Of a stretch of 64,000 bases of DNA, positions 8,727-16,942 are shown piece after piece. The first letter of the stretch is position 1, and each line of letters starts with the position of its first letter. Origin of the DNA: an uncultured Anaerolineae bacterium (GTDB taxonomy: Bacteria > Chloroflexota > Anaerolineae > Promineifilales > Promineifilaceae); assembly GCA_937943625.1 (NCBI GenBank), contig CALEAD010000007.1, positions 124,001-188,000 on the forward strand, written 5' to 3'. The notes under the pieces were generated by a model. It saw only the letters and a list, made by a program, of their open reading frames with translations, did no database searches and was not told the DNA's origin. Position numbers and translations under genes: made by a program.

Positions 8727-10013
8727 ATGCAAGACACCGAGCTTACCAAAGCCTTGTTGTGGCTGGCACAAAAGATCGAAGCATCATTGCCGGAAAAAAC
8801 TGTGCTGGCACGCAAGCCGGAAACAATAGCGATGATCCAAGATCGTTTCCAACTGGCCCGTAAACACGCCAAAATTCAGATTCCCGCGCATCTGGAAGAA
8901 TCTTTTTTTGCGGACCTGCTGGACGAAATTTTGGGCTTTGGCCCCCTGGAAAAATTGCTGCAAGATGAAACCGTCACAGAAGTGATGGTGAATCGGGCTG
9001 ATCAGGTTTACGTGGAGCGCAAAGGAAAGGTGCAGCCAACCGAGGTGCGCTTTTTGGATGATGATCACGTACAGCGAGTCATTAATAAAATCATCGCCCC
9101 CCTGGGGCGCTTTGTCAATTGGGACTCTCCACTGGTGGATGCACGCCTGCCAGATGGCTCGCGCGTGAATGCGGTCGTTCCCCCATGCGCAATTGATGGG
9201 CCGAACATCACCATTCGCAAGTTCTCAAAAAAACCATTTGGGGTCAAGGATCTCATTCGCTTTGGCAGCCTGAATGAGGATATGGCGCTCTTTTTGCAGG
9301 CCGCTGTGGTTTCTAAGCTGAATATCGTGGTCTCTGGAGGCACCGGGTCTGGCAAAACGACGCTGCTAAATGTGCTTTCGAGCTTCATTCCAGAAGGTGA
9401 GCGCATTGTGACCATTGAAGATGCAGCTGAACTGAGCCTGCTGCAACCGCACGTGGTGCGCCTGGAAACGAAAAAGCCGTCGCGGGTGGGAGATAGCGAA
9501 GTAACGATTCGCGACCTGGTGATTAATTCGCTGCGTATGCGCCCGGAACGCATTGTGGTGGGGGAGTGCCGCGGCGGCGAGGCGCTGGATATGCTGCAAG
9601 CGATGAATACCGGGCATGATGGCAGCCTGACGACCATTCACGCCAATAGCCCGCGCGACACTATCTCACGTCTGGAGACGCTGGTGCTGATGGCAGGGAT
9701 GGATTTACCGCTTTCGGTGGTGCGCAGGCAGATTGCCTCGGCAATAGATTTGATTGTGCAACAGGCGCGCCTGCGCGATGGCAGCCGCAAGGTAATTAGC
9801 ATCACGGAAGTGACCGGTATGGAGGGAGAGACCGTTGTCATGCAAGAGATTTTCCGCTTTGAGGAGACGGGGGTAAAGGATGAGAAGGTGATCGGGGAGT
9901 TCTTGCCGGGGGGCGGACGGCCGAATTGCGAAGCAAAGTTGCGACAGCACGGGTTTGTATTGCCGGCCACGATGTTTATTTCTGGGGCGGCGGTGCGGGG
10001 AAAACGGCGATGA
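8727..10013 (+). CDS. cpaF: CpaF/TadA-family type II/IV secretion ATPase
   Basis: 428 residues from the ATG at 8727, which has AGGA seven bases upstream; a TTG at 8712 is also possible. FGPLEKLLQDETVTEVMVN and KGKVQPTEVRF mark the N-terminal domain. Walker A is GGTGSGKTTLLN (about residues 204-215), the Asp/Walker B region is RIVVGECRGGEA, and the His box is GSLTTIHANSP. These ATPases power Flp/Tad pili or related secretion in the cytoplasm at the inner face of the membrane. No tadB, tadC, flp, prepilin peptidase or tadZ gene is near, so it is an orphan here. Its stop overlaps the next start (ATGA). Confidence 0.9.
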   Translation: MQDTELTKALLWLAQKIEASLPEKTVLARKPETIAMIQDRFQLARKHAKIQIPAHLEESFFADLLDEILGFGPLEKLLQDETVTEVMVNRADQVYVERKGKVQPTEVRFLDDDHVQRVINKIIAPLGRFVNWDSPLVDARLPDGSRVNAVVPPCAIDGPNITIRKFSKKPFGVKDLIRFGSLNEDMALFLQAAVVSKLNIVVSGGTGSGKTTLLNVLSSFIPEGERIVTIEDAAELSLLQPHVVRLETKKPSRVGDSEVTIRDLVINSLRMRPERIVVGECRGGEALDMLQAMNTGHDGSLTTIHANSPRDTISRLETLVLMAGMDLPLSVVRRQIASAIDLIVQQARLRDGSRKVISITEVTGMEGETVVMQEIFRFEETGVKDEKVIGEFLPGGGRPNCEAKLRQHGFVLPATMFISGAAVRGKRR

Positions 10014-10810
10014 ATAGATTATTGGCAATTAGCGGGTTGATGGTGGCGTTGTTGGTGGCGGTGGGAGTGGCAACGGCCGTTGCGGTCAAAACGGCCGTTC
10101 CACTTCAAGACACAACCACAGTGGTATTTTACGATGGCAGCCTGGGCACACTGCCAGAAGCGCAACACCTTTTTTATGGCGAGCTTCTGGCTGGCCCTAC
10201 GCAAACGCTGGTGCCTGGCGGAGTCATCTTCAATACGCTCGTTTTACCCCTGGGGCAGGCGCACATGGCCGGCTTTGCCGCCGACCCGGCGCTGCTGCCG
10301 CAGCTGGCACGCACGCCCGGCTATACCGTCACGCTGGCGCTACAGGTGCTCAACGAGATACACAGCAGCCCAGATCGCGCCGGCTTCAGCCTGCTGGTGC
10401 TGAGTGATGATGCCAACGGCACGGAAACGGTGAAAGGGCTGGAGCTGGCCTTCTGGCAAAATGAGGTTTGGGCGCAAAATGACGCCACACAGGGGGGCTA
10501 TTTTACACACGGGGAGGGAGTGAGCTTTAACACGACAACGGCCGTTGTACGCTACGACCTCTTCATCATCACCGACACCTACCGTCTTTCTGCCGACGGC
10601 CAACCCATTCTCAGCGGTCCCATCCGCGACTATACCGGCTTTGAGGGAACGTTAGACCCGTATGAGACGCCCAACGTGGTCGCATTTGGCGACAACACCA
10701 CCTCTGCCGGGGCGCGCGTGCAGTTTAACTATGTGGCGGTAACGCTTCCCGTGCCGTCCGTGATAGAGCCAGATTTTCTCTTGTTCCTGCCGGTTGCTAT
10801 ACGGCCATAA
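10010..10810 (+). CDS. Exported protein of unknown function with LPxxxR-type C-terminal tail
   Basis: 266 residues. The ATG at 10010 overlaps the CpaF-like stop by four bases; an upstream start inside the ATPase gene is unlikely. The N-terminus (MNRLLAISGLMVALLVAVGV) is a signal peptide or membrane anchor. The mature part is beta-rich with no domain I can name. It ends FLLFLPVAIRP. From memory, many secreted Chloroflexota proteins end in a similar hydrophobic-LP-x3-R tail, which may be a sorting or anchoring signal; that link is inference. Coupling to the ATPase suggests a shared export or surface function. Confidence 0.7.
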   Translation: MNRLLAISGLMVALLVAVGVATAVAVKTAVPLQDTTTVVFYDGSLGTLPEAQHLFYGELLAGPTQTLVPGGVIFNTLVLPLGQAHMAGFAADPALLPQLARTPGYTVTLALQVLNEIHSSPDRAGFSLLVLSDDANGTETVKGLELAFWQNEVWAQNDATQGGYFTHGEGVSFNTTTAVVRYDLFIITDTYRLSADGQPILSGPIRDYTGFEGTLDPYETPNVVAFGDNTTSAGARVQFNYVAVTLPVPSVIEPDFLLFLPVAIRP

Positions 10811-10811
10811 A

Positions 10812-10844
10812 AAAGGCCGGGGTCTATGTGAACACCCGGCCTTT
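10812..10844. terminator. Bidirectional hairpin terminator
   Basis: Stem AAAGGCCGGG (10812-10821) pairs with CCCGGCCTTT (10835-10844) around a 13-nt loop. A short T-rich or A-rich run borders the stem on either strand. It sits between two convergent genes and can serve both. Confidence 0.8.
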
Positions 10845-10892
10845 CCCTACATCAATTACCAGTTACAGGTCACGTTTCCCCCCTGTCAGGCG

Positions 10893-13061
10893 CTAAAACG
10901 TCCACCATACCCAGTGATAAGAAGAAACCGGGAACGGCCGTGGCAGCGCCGGATCGCCGGAGCGTGGCAGCTTGTTATTCACCGGATTCACGCCATTTGT
11001 GCCAATTGCATAGATGTAGGCTGGCTTGCCGGCATTCATATCGAACACTGTCTTCAGCCATGCTTCGCGGATGCTAAGCTGGGACAGCGTAATGCCCAAG
11101 AAGGTGACGGGACGCATATTATCTACAAAGCGCGGACCAAACGCCACGTCTGCCATGTCGCTGTTATAGCCAAGCAGCATGTGCGCTCCTTGGAAAGCGC
11201 CAAACCAGCGGCGAATTGGTTCCGACCCGGCAGCGTACCCCTGCACGCGCAGGGTCTGGCAAGAGGCAAAGCCAGCCCAGCGCATGGTCGAGTAGCGCGC
11301 ATTGCTGCCATCAAACCAGGTGCTGTCTTTGTTGGAGGGCAGGCTGAGACCACCAGGGCCGCCATGCCCGGCGTAGTAAGCGAAGTCCACGCGATCCACA
11401 CCAGAGGTACAGTCAATGCCGCCCAGGCTGCAATCGCGCCAATCTTTCTCCCAGGCGTTGGCGTTCCACCAGTTGTAGGTGGAAGTCCAGCCAAAGGCGA
11501 TCATCTTGGTGCGGAAGCCGATCGCGTCGGGCACAACGCCAGGCAGGTCGGAACCGCCAGGCCCATAGGGCGGGTAATCGGAACCGGCATGCACGCCAAA
11601 GCGGTAAACGGCCGTGATCGCTTCGGGCGCACTCGCACCAGCAGGCGCTGGTGCATTCGCCGCCAGACCGGTGTTATTCAACAAGGCGGGCAAAAAGGCA
11701 GACGGGGCCACGCTGGGGTAAAGCATAATGGCCGCCTGGCGCACCGCGCCGTTGGCATCCTCTACCTCTAGCTGTACGACAATGCCAGCGGGGAAACCCG
11801 CGTGCGACAGCACTTCCAGGTCAGTCGCGGTGGCATTCACATTCCCTGCCGCCGGCAGCGTGCCGGTAACCAGGAGCGAGCCATCGCCGCTGCTCCAGGT
11901 GTAGGTGTAGGGAGCCTGGCCACCCGTAATGGAGCCGGTGAGGGCAACGGCCGTACCGGGGGTAAAGGTGCTGCCATCGGCCGGACTGGTAATGGCTACA
12001 TCAGGGCCATAGCTGCCCGGCTGCAAAGCGGGAACCATGATGGTGCGCAGGACAATCACCTCCCCATCTACTTCCACCTCAATATCTTCAAACTCCAGCA
12101 TCGGCTCCAGCCCCGCCTGTGTTTGCGAAATATCTGGCGCGTCATACACCAGCGCGGGCACAGGCACGTTGATGGCATCCGCATCGGGATAGGCATCCCA
12201 AACGGCCTGCTCTACCTGCTGGCGCACCGCTTCAGGGTCGCGCGTGGGGAAATTGCCCACAAACTCCAACGAGCGGCTAAAGAAAGGCATGGCTACTGCA
12301 CCCAGGCCGGGCACGGCGTCATCCAGGCTGAACCCCCCCCCTTCCGTCACGTCGGTTGTTTTGAAGAGCAAGGAGATGTGGCCGCCGGCGCCGCCCAGGG
12401 GTACAGTGGGGGTTTGCGAATAGCGCCCCGTTTTCACAAACATGGGCACTTGCACTACGGCGCCAATTACCGTTTCTTGTTGCAGCGCGCGCCCTGTGCT
12501 GTCGGCTGCAGCCGTTTTGATGAGCGAAACGCGGTACGGGTTGAACTGCCCAAAGCTGTAGTCGCAGAACTGCACGTTGGGCGTGCCAATGTCGTTATTG
12601 TCCGGGAAAAGCTGGTTCAAAAGCAGGAATAGGCACGCCTGATATTGTGCCTGCGCCGGATCAATGCTACCGCGCGACTCTTCGTTAAAGGCTTCTGCCG
12701 GGTTAAAGGCATTGAAGCCACCGGTCGCACCGTACCGCTCCAGGATCGAGTTGGTTTGGGTGTTGACAATCGTAAAACGTGGACGGCCGTTGACCACATC
12801 CTCTAGCGGAGCGATTTCGCGTCCAACAGAGGAGAAGAGCGAAGCTACCGCCACTGAACCATCACCTGTGATCGTTTGCGGCAAGAATTTATACACCGGC
12901 AGGAGCATACCGGGCTGCAGCCAGATGCCATTGCTGGTCATCATGCCGGCAGGCGCTAGCACGGCCGGGGCAGGCTGCGCCGCGGCCAGAAACGTGAGAG
13001 AAACAAGGAGGGTAAGGGGGAGCAAAAGGAATACCAATCGCAAAAGTTTACGCCGTACCAT
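10893..13061 (-). CDS. Large secreted protein, Ig-like domain plus caspase-like (DUF6345-like) C-terminal domain
   Basis: 722 residues. The signal peptide (MVRRKLLRLVFLLLPLTLLV, cleavage near AAAQPAPA) follows a good AGGAGG site. Residues about 350-405 form an Ig/PKD-like module (ITSPADGSTFTPGTAVALTG). The C-terminal 230 residues contain YYAGHGG (H566) and ASCQTL (C601). This His-Gly then hydrophobic-Cys arrangement recalls clan CD peptidases and DUF6345-type proteins. Protease activity is inference from two motifs only. AFLPALLNN before the last domain resembles the LPxxx tail seen at 10810, as if the C-terminal domain was added behind it. It has its own candidate promoter upstream. Confidence 0.72.
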   Translation of the reverse strand: MVRRKLLRLVFLLLPLTLLVSLTFLAAAQPAPAVLAPAGMMTSNGIWLQPGMLLPVYKFLPQTITGDGSVAVASLFSSVGREIAPLEDVVNGRPRFTIVNTQTNSILERYGATGGFNAFNPAEAFNEESRGSIDPAQAQYQACLFLLLNQLFPDNNDIGTPNVQFCDYSFGQFNPYRVSLIKTAAADSTGRALQQETVIGAVVQVPMFVKTGRYSQTPTVPLGGAGGHISLLFKTTDVTEGGGFSLDDAVPGLGAVAMPFFSRSLEFVGNFPTRDPEAVRQQVEQAVWDAYPDADAINVPVPALVYDAPDISQTQAGLEPMLEFEDIEVEVDGEVIVLRTIMVPALQPGSYGPDVAITSPADGSTFTPGTAVALTGSITGGQAPYTYTWSSGDGSLLVTGTLPAAGNVNATATDLEVLSHAGFPAGIVVQLEVEDANGAVRQAAIMLYPSVAPSAFLPALLNNTGLAANAPAPAGASAPEAITAVYRFGVHAGSDYPPYGPGGSDLPGVVPDAIGFRTKMIAFGWTSTYNWWNANAWEKDWRDCSLGGIDCTSGVDRVDFAYYAGHGGPGGLSLPSNKDSTWFDGSNARYSTMRWAGFASCQTLRVQGYAAGSEPIRRWFGAFQGAHMLLGYNSDMADVAFGPRFVDNMRPVTFLGITLSQLSIREAWLKTVFDMNAGKPAYIYAIGTNGVNPVNNKLPRSGDPALPRPFPVSSYHWVWWTF

Positions 13062-13170
13062 AAGAAACCTCCTTCCTAAAGAGGGGAAAATTTATGCACC
13101 GCACGATTGAGAATTGACTAGGCCACACGGCGCATGAAAAAAAGCCTTGACAATTGCCAAAGCTATACTT

Positions 13171-13200
13171 AGCATACACTCAGGAAAGTATCTGTGTCAA
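13171..13200 (-). promoter_or_regulatory. Candidate sigma-70 promoter for the secreted protein gene
   Basis: On the minus strand, TTGACA (13200-13195) is followed after 18 bp by TATGCT (13176-13171), about 110 nt upstream of the start at 13061. A second TTGACA on the plus strand (13147-13152) has a weaker TAGCAT at 17 bp and would read toward the IS element. Confidence 0.45.
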
Positions 13201-13227
13201 GTTCAGGATAAAACAGAGGAGGGGTTA

Positions 13228-13247
13228 AGTACTCCGTAAAATAAATT
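13228..13247 (+). repeat. IS630-like element, left inverted repeat
   Basis: 20-bp terminal repeat, 18/20 identical to the inverse of 14416-14435. It begins AGTACTCCG and ends TAAATT. Confidence 0.85.
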
Positions 13248-13292
13248 GGTGAACATTTTGACAAAATCAGCCAGGTGGTTGAAAATGGCAGA

Positions 13293-14422
13293 ATGAAAAA
13301 ACAACATGTACAACTCACACAAACCGACCGAGACTTTCTGGAAACCCTGATCAGCAAGGGCGAATTGAGAGCCAGGTCTTACCGCCGTGCGCTTGGCTTA
13401 TTGGAACTGGATCGTGGAAAGACCTACACAATGGTGTCTGAGACGTTACGAGTGACACTACCTACGCTTTCCTATTGGGCAGCTCAATACCGTGAAAAAG
13501 GGCTGAAGATGCTAGCAGATCAGCCACGTTCAGGCAGGCCAATCAAGATCACTGGCGACCAACGGGCAAAAATCACGGCTTTGGCTTGCAGTGAAGCACC
13601 TGAAGGGTATGCTCGTTGGAATTTGCGGCTTTTGGCGGATAAGGCCGTCGAATTGGGCTACTGTGAAGAGATTTCTCACACGGAGGTGGCAACGATACTC
13701 AAAAAAACGAACTAAAGCCGCATCTCAAGCGAACCTGGTGCATTGGCAAACTGGACAGTCGCTTCTTGGCACGGATGGAACAGATTTTGTCGCTCTATGC
13801 CTTGCCCTATGACCCAGCTTGTCCGGTGGTGTGCTACGATGAACGTCCATGCTTTCTGATTGGTGACCAGATCGAACCTGTCGCGATGCAAACCGGGCAG
13901 GCGCGTAAAGAACACTACGCTTACGAGAAGAATGGTTCGTGTGCTTTGCTGGCAGCCATTGAACCCTTGAGCGGATTTCGGTTAGCGCAAGTTCATCCGC
14001 AACGCACCAAGAAAGAGTACACGCTGTTTTGCCAGGCTTTGGCAGCCGAGTTCCCGGAAGCTATCAAAATCCGGTTAGTGCAAGATAACCTTAACACCCA
14101 CGATGTCAGCGCTTTCTACGAAAACCTACCTGCGGATGAAGCTCAGGCTTTGGCAAATCGTTTTGAGTTCCACTTCACACCAAAGTCCGCCAGTTGGCTA
14201 AATATGATCGAGATCGAATTCTCTGCACTGACAAGGCTTTGTTTAGACCGCCGCATACCAAGCCAAGACCTACTTGAACGGGAAGTTCTTTCCCTGGTGG
14301 CTCAACGCAAAGCAGATAAAGTCAAGATCACCTGGCAGTTCTCAGTGCAATCGGCTCGTTGCAAGCTCAACTCGCATTATGTTAAGGTTCATTCAGACAA
14401 CGAAAAGTTTAAGGAAATTTAG
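13293..14422 (+). CDS. IS630-family transposase, two frames joined by a -1 frameshift
   Basis: The first frame (13293-13715) encodes the helix-turn-helix part (TLPTLSYWAAQYREKGLKML, PRSGRP) and stops at 13713. The second frame, offset by -1, continues from the run of seven A at 13701-13707. Joined there it reads LKKNELKPHLKRTWCIGKLD, exactly what IS630 transposases have. The DDE catalytic core follows: CYDERPC, LVQDNLNTH and SWLNMIEIEFSAL. The stretch before the first ATG in the second frame (13766) is essential to the fold, so two separate proteins are unlikely. Either programmed -1 slippage on A7 restores about 376 residues, or a single-base loss broke the gene. Confidence 0.85.
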
Positions 14423-14435
14423 TTTACGGTGTACT
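14416..14435 (-). repeat. IS630-like element, right inverted repeat
   Basis: Inverse of the left end with two mismatches. It overlaps the last codons and stop of the transposase frame. Confidence 0.85.
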
Positions 14436-14471
14436 AAAAACCTTTTCGGCACCAAAAGCGCGCTCTATATA

Positions 14472-14590
14472 ATTTGGGTTGGTTGGGTTGGTTGGGTTAG
14501 TGGGAGACTGGTAAACTAGAGACTGAGACGTTCTACTGGCTAATCCTCAATCTCACGAAACAAACCAGCAAACCAACCAACCAAACACAA
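14472..14590. repeat. Iterated TTGGGTTGG word with inverse downstream
   Basis: Tandem TTGGGTTGG units at 14472-14505 are answered by AACCAGCAAACCAACCAACC at about 14562-14582, so a long imperfect hairpin is possible ahead of the heme A synthase gene. It belongs to the class of junction-specific iterated words. Confidence 0.6.
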
Positions 14591-14615
14591 AAGAGATGGA
14601 GAGGGAAGAGAAATA

Positions 14616-15602
14616 ATGTTGCAGCGCAAGCAATTTATTAATTTTGCCTGGTTTGTGGTGGCTTACACCATTGCTGTCATTTTGTGGGGCGCATTTGTCC
14701 GCGCTACCGGCTCTGGCGCTGGTTGTGGCAGCCATTGGCCCACCTGCAACGGGCAAATTATTCCCCGCCCTGAACAAGTCGAGACGATCATTGAGTTTTT
14801 CCATCGCATCACCAGCGCCGTGAATGGCGTCTTGGTGATTGCGCTGGTCGTGGGCGCGTTTCGCCTCTTCCCAAAAGGGTATCTGGTGCGGCGCGGCGCG
14901 GTGCTGTCGCTCATCTTCATCATCATCGAGGGTCTGTTGGGCGCGGCGCTGGTGCGCTTTGAATGGGTGGTGGACAACGTATCCATTGGTCGCGTCATTG
15001 CCTCTGGCGTCCACCTCATCAACACGTCCATTCTCATGACCCTGCTGATTGTGACGGCATGGGCTGCACAAAGCGCCGTGCGCGGCGAGAAGCTGAGCGA
15101 CAGGCGGCTGCATTGGCGTCATCAGGGAGGGGTTGGCTGGATGCTGGGAATCGCCTTTGTCGGCTATCTGCTGCTGAGCGCCAGCGGCGCTATCGCGGCG
15201 CTGGGCAATACTGTGTTCCCCTCTGAATCGCTGGCGGCGGGGCTGGCGGCTGATTTTAATCCGACTTCCCACTTTCTCATTCGCCTGCGCGTCTGGCACC
15301 CGGTGATTGCCATTGCCCTGGGCATGTATCTGACGGTGATGGGAACGGCCGTTGCCACACAGCGCCCTTCTGCAGAAACGCGCACGTATGCCCGCCTGCT
15401 CAAGATCATCTTTGGCGTGCAGCTCGTCTTTGGCTTTTTCAATTTGTTGCTGCTGGCGCCCGTGTGGATGCAGCTTGTGCACCTGCTGCTGGCAAACCTG
15501 GTACTGCTGGGTCTTGTCTTATTGAGCGTAGAAGCGATAGCACAGCCACAGCCTGCTCCTGCCAAAGCTCCTCTGCTGGCGCAGCGCCAAACCAGCGGCT
15601 AG
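14616..15602 (+). CDS. ctaA: Heme A synthase, CtaA/COX15 family
   Basis: 328 residues with about eight transmembrane segments. GAFVRATGSGAGCGSHWPTC is the family signature near the first loop, with a Cys pair, and EFFHRITSAVNGVL supplies a heme-ligand histidine. HLINTSILMTLL and WHPVIAIALG carry further conserved histidines. The enzyme oxidises the heme O methyl group to give heme A for cytochrome c oxidase, in the membrane. No ctaB or oxidase subunit is adjacent. Together with complex I in this window, it indicates aerobic respiration. The ribosome-binding site GGGAAGAG lies upstream. Confidence 0.88.
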   Translation: MLQRKQFINFAWFVVAYTIAVILWGAFVRATGSGAGCGSHWPTCNGQIIPRPEQVETIIEFFHRITSAVNGVLVIALVVGAFRLFPKGYLVRRGAVLSLIFIIIEGLLGAALVRFEWVVDNVSIGRVIASGVHLINTSILMTLLIVTAWAAQSAVRGEKLSDRRLHWRHQGGVGWMLGIAFVGYLLLSASGAIAALGNTVFPSESLAAGLAADFNPTSHFLIRLRVWHPVIAIALGMYLTVMGTAVATQRPSAETRTYARLLKIIFGVQLVFGFFNLLLLAPVWMQLVHLLLANLVLLGLVLLSVEAIAQPQPAPAKAPLLAQRQTSG

Positions 15603-15666
15603 TGTAAAGTGGGTAGTGGCCAGTCATAACTAGCCACCATCCACTCGCCACTAATCACTCTATGCG

Positions 15667-16452
15667 ATGAACTGGTATGTTGGCACCATGGGGTTTGCAT
15701 ATGAACAGTGGCGCAATGGCGTCTTCTACCCCGCTGGAATGCCACAGCAGCAGCTCCTGGGCTATTACAGCGAGCGATTCAACGCCGTGGAGATGGATTC
15801 TACCTTCTACGCCACGCCCACGGCCGATGCTGTGCAGCGCTGGCGGCAGGTAACGCCCCCCCAGTTTCAGATTGCGCCGAAAGTGCCGCGCCACATCACG
15901 CATGAACTGCGCCTGCACCAGGCGGCAGAGGCGTTTGCCCACTTTATTGAAACCATGCGCCTGCTGGGGTCGAACCTGGGGCCAATTGTGCTGCAATTTC
16001 CGCCCGATTTCAGCTTTGCCGAGGTGGGCGCGTTCGTTGAGTTTTTGCCGCAACTGCCAAAAGATTTGCGCTTTGCGGTGGAGTTTCGCCATCTGTCCTG
16101 GTATCGGCCAGAAACGGCCGTTCTCCTCTCCCAGCACCGCCTCTGCTGGGTGGCCGCCGATTACATTCACATGCCCAAAAAGCTGCATCGCACGACCGAT
16201 TTCCTCTATCTGCGCTTCATTGGCCCGCACGGGCAGTTTGCCAACAAAGACCGGGAATTGGTGGACAAAACGGCCGACCTACAGGCGTGGTACGCGCAAA
16301 TTCAGCCACACCTGAAAGAGGTAATGGCCGTGTATGCCTTCTTTAACAACGATTACGCCGGCTATTCACCAGCCACGTGTAATAAGTTCAGGCAAATTGT
16401 GGGGTTAGGCGGGGAGGAGATACGGTCGTTGGTCCAGGGGCACCTCTTTTAA
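15667..16452 (+). CDS. DUF72 domain protein
   Basis: 261 residues. YVGTMGFAYEQWRNGVFYP, FNAVEMDSTFYATPT, FQIAPKVPRHITH and GPIVLQFPPDF are the conserved blocks of DUF72, a TIM-barrel family (YecE-like) of unconfirmed function. The start codon lacks a strong ribosome-binding site. A junction with iterated GTGGG/CCAC words (15605-15660) precedes it. Confidence 0.87.
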   Translation: MNWYVGTMGFAYEQWRNGVFYPAGMPQQQLLGYYSERFNAVEMDSTFYATPTADAVQRWRQVTPPQFQIAPKVPRHITHELRLHQAAEAFAHFIETMRLLGSNLGPIVLQFPPDFSFAEVGAFVEFLPQLPKDLRFAVEFRHLSWYRPETAVLLSQHRLCWVAADYIHMPKKLHRTTDFLYLRFIGPHGQFANKDRELVDKTADLQAWYAQIQPHLKEVMAVYAFFNNDYAGYSPATCNKFRQIVGLGGEEIRSLVQGHLF

Positions 16453-16468
16453 GCATCCCACAAAGGTT

Positions 16469-16552
16469 CTACGTCATTTCCAGGGGATATAAACTTAGTC
16501 CCGAAAACAAGACAAAATCTTTCTGGTTCAAGGTGACCAGGGTGAGGTTATG
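16469..16552 (-). pseudogene. PIN-domain toxin (VapC-like), C-terminal remnant
   Basis: Only about 27 codons remain, reading HNLTLVTLNQKDFVLFSGLS and ending LYPLEMT before a stop. The pattern LTLVT-N-xDF-x-x-F-x-GLxLxxP is the last strand and helix of PIN toxins. The first hundred or so residues are deleted, and the fragment follows directly on the antitoxin remnant. Confidence 0.72.
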
Positions 16553-16833
16553 CTACACGGCCGTTGTCCTGCCCCATGAGTGGCGCAACGCTTGTAACCA
16601 GGCATCTATATCAGCCTTGCTCATCATGTCTGGGTGATTTTCCTCGCTCTAGGCGCCGGCAGTTTCCTCGATAGCGGCCTGCTGTTCCGCCAATGCTAAC
16701 TGCGCTTCAATGGCCTGGGCAATGAAGTGCTGCGCTGGCACAATGACAGGCGCGCATCCAGGCGCATGAGTAACTCATCCGGCAGTGTGACCGTTACTTT
16801 ACGCTGGACAGCCACATTGGACTGGTTAGACAT
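16553..16833 (-). pseudogene. Ribbon-helix-helix antitoxin (VapB-like), frameshifted and with nonsense codon
   Basis: From ATG 16833 the frame reads MSNQSNVAVQRKVTVTLPDE then LLMRLDAR. A frameshift follows, and the continuation is VPAQHFIAQAIEAQLALAEQ and AAIEETAGA, then a TAG where the family usually has Trp. SEENHPDMMSKADIDAWLQA and LRHSW follow in frame. This is the normal layout of RHH antitoxins with a C-terminal toxin-binding tail. With the truncated PIN fragment behind it, the locus is a dead VapBC module. Confidence 0.75.
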
Positions 16834-16840
16834 TTTGGGG

Positions 16841-16937
16841 CATGGTTCAACCGATCTTTATAATGACTGCCTACCACCGACCGCCGACCGCGATTTTGCC
16901 AGTCATGGGCCGTCGGCGGTCGGCGGTCAACAGGAGC
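16841..16937 (+). repeat. Family-1 repeat, copy 4 (left half plus core)
   Basis: CATGGTTCAACCGATCTTTA, then ACCGACCGCCGACCGCGA, TTTTGCCAGTCATGG and GGCGGTCGGCGGTCAA. The right terminal CTTGTAAAG segment is missing. Confidence 0.8.
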
Positions 16938-16942
16938 GGATG

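Larger units (their letters stand above)
13226..14437 (+). mobile_element. IS630-family insertion sequence, about 1.2 kb
   Basis: Near-perfect 20-bp terminal inverted repeats bound a two-frame IS630-type transposase. The left end agtactccgtaaaataaatt matches the inverse of the right end, agtacaccgtaaactaaatt, at 18 of 20 positions. TA dinucleotides at both edges (13226-13227, 14435-14436) fit the TA target preference of the family, although the exact boundary is uncertain by one base. The element contains no copy of the ACGGCCGT palindrome so common elsewhere, which points to recent arrival. Confidence 0.88.

Noticed and set aside
10794..11771. 325-codon plus-strand frame overlapping the exported protein's end
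   Set aside because: It runs through the terminator hairpin and is antisense to the secreted protein gene, with no recognisable motifs.
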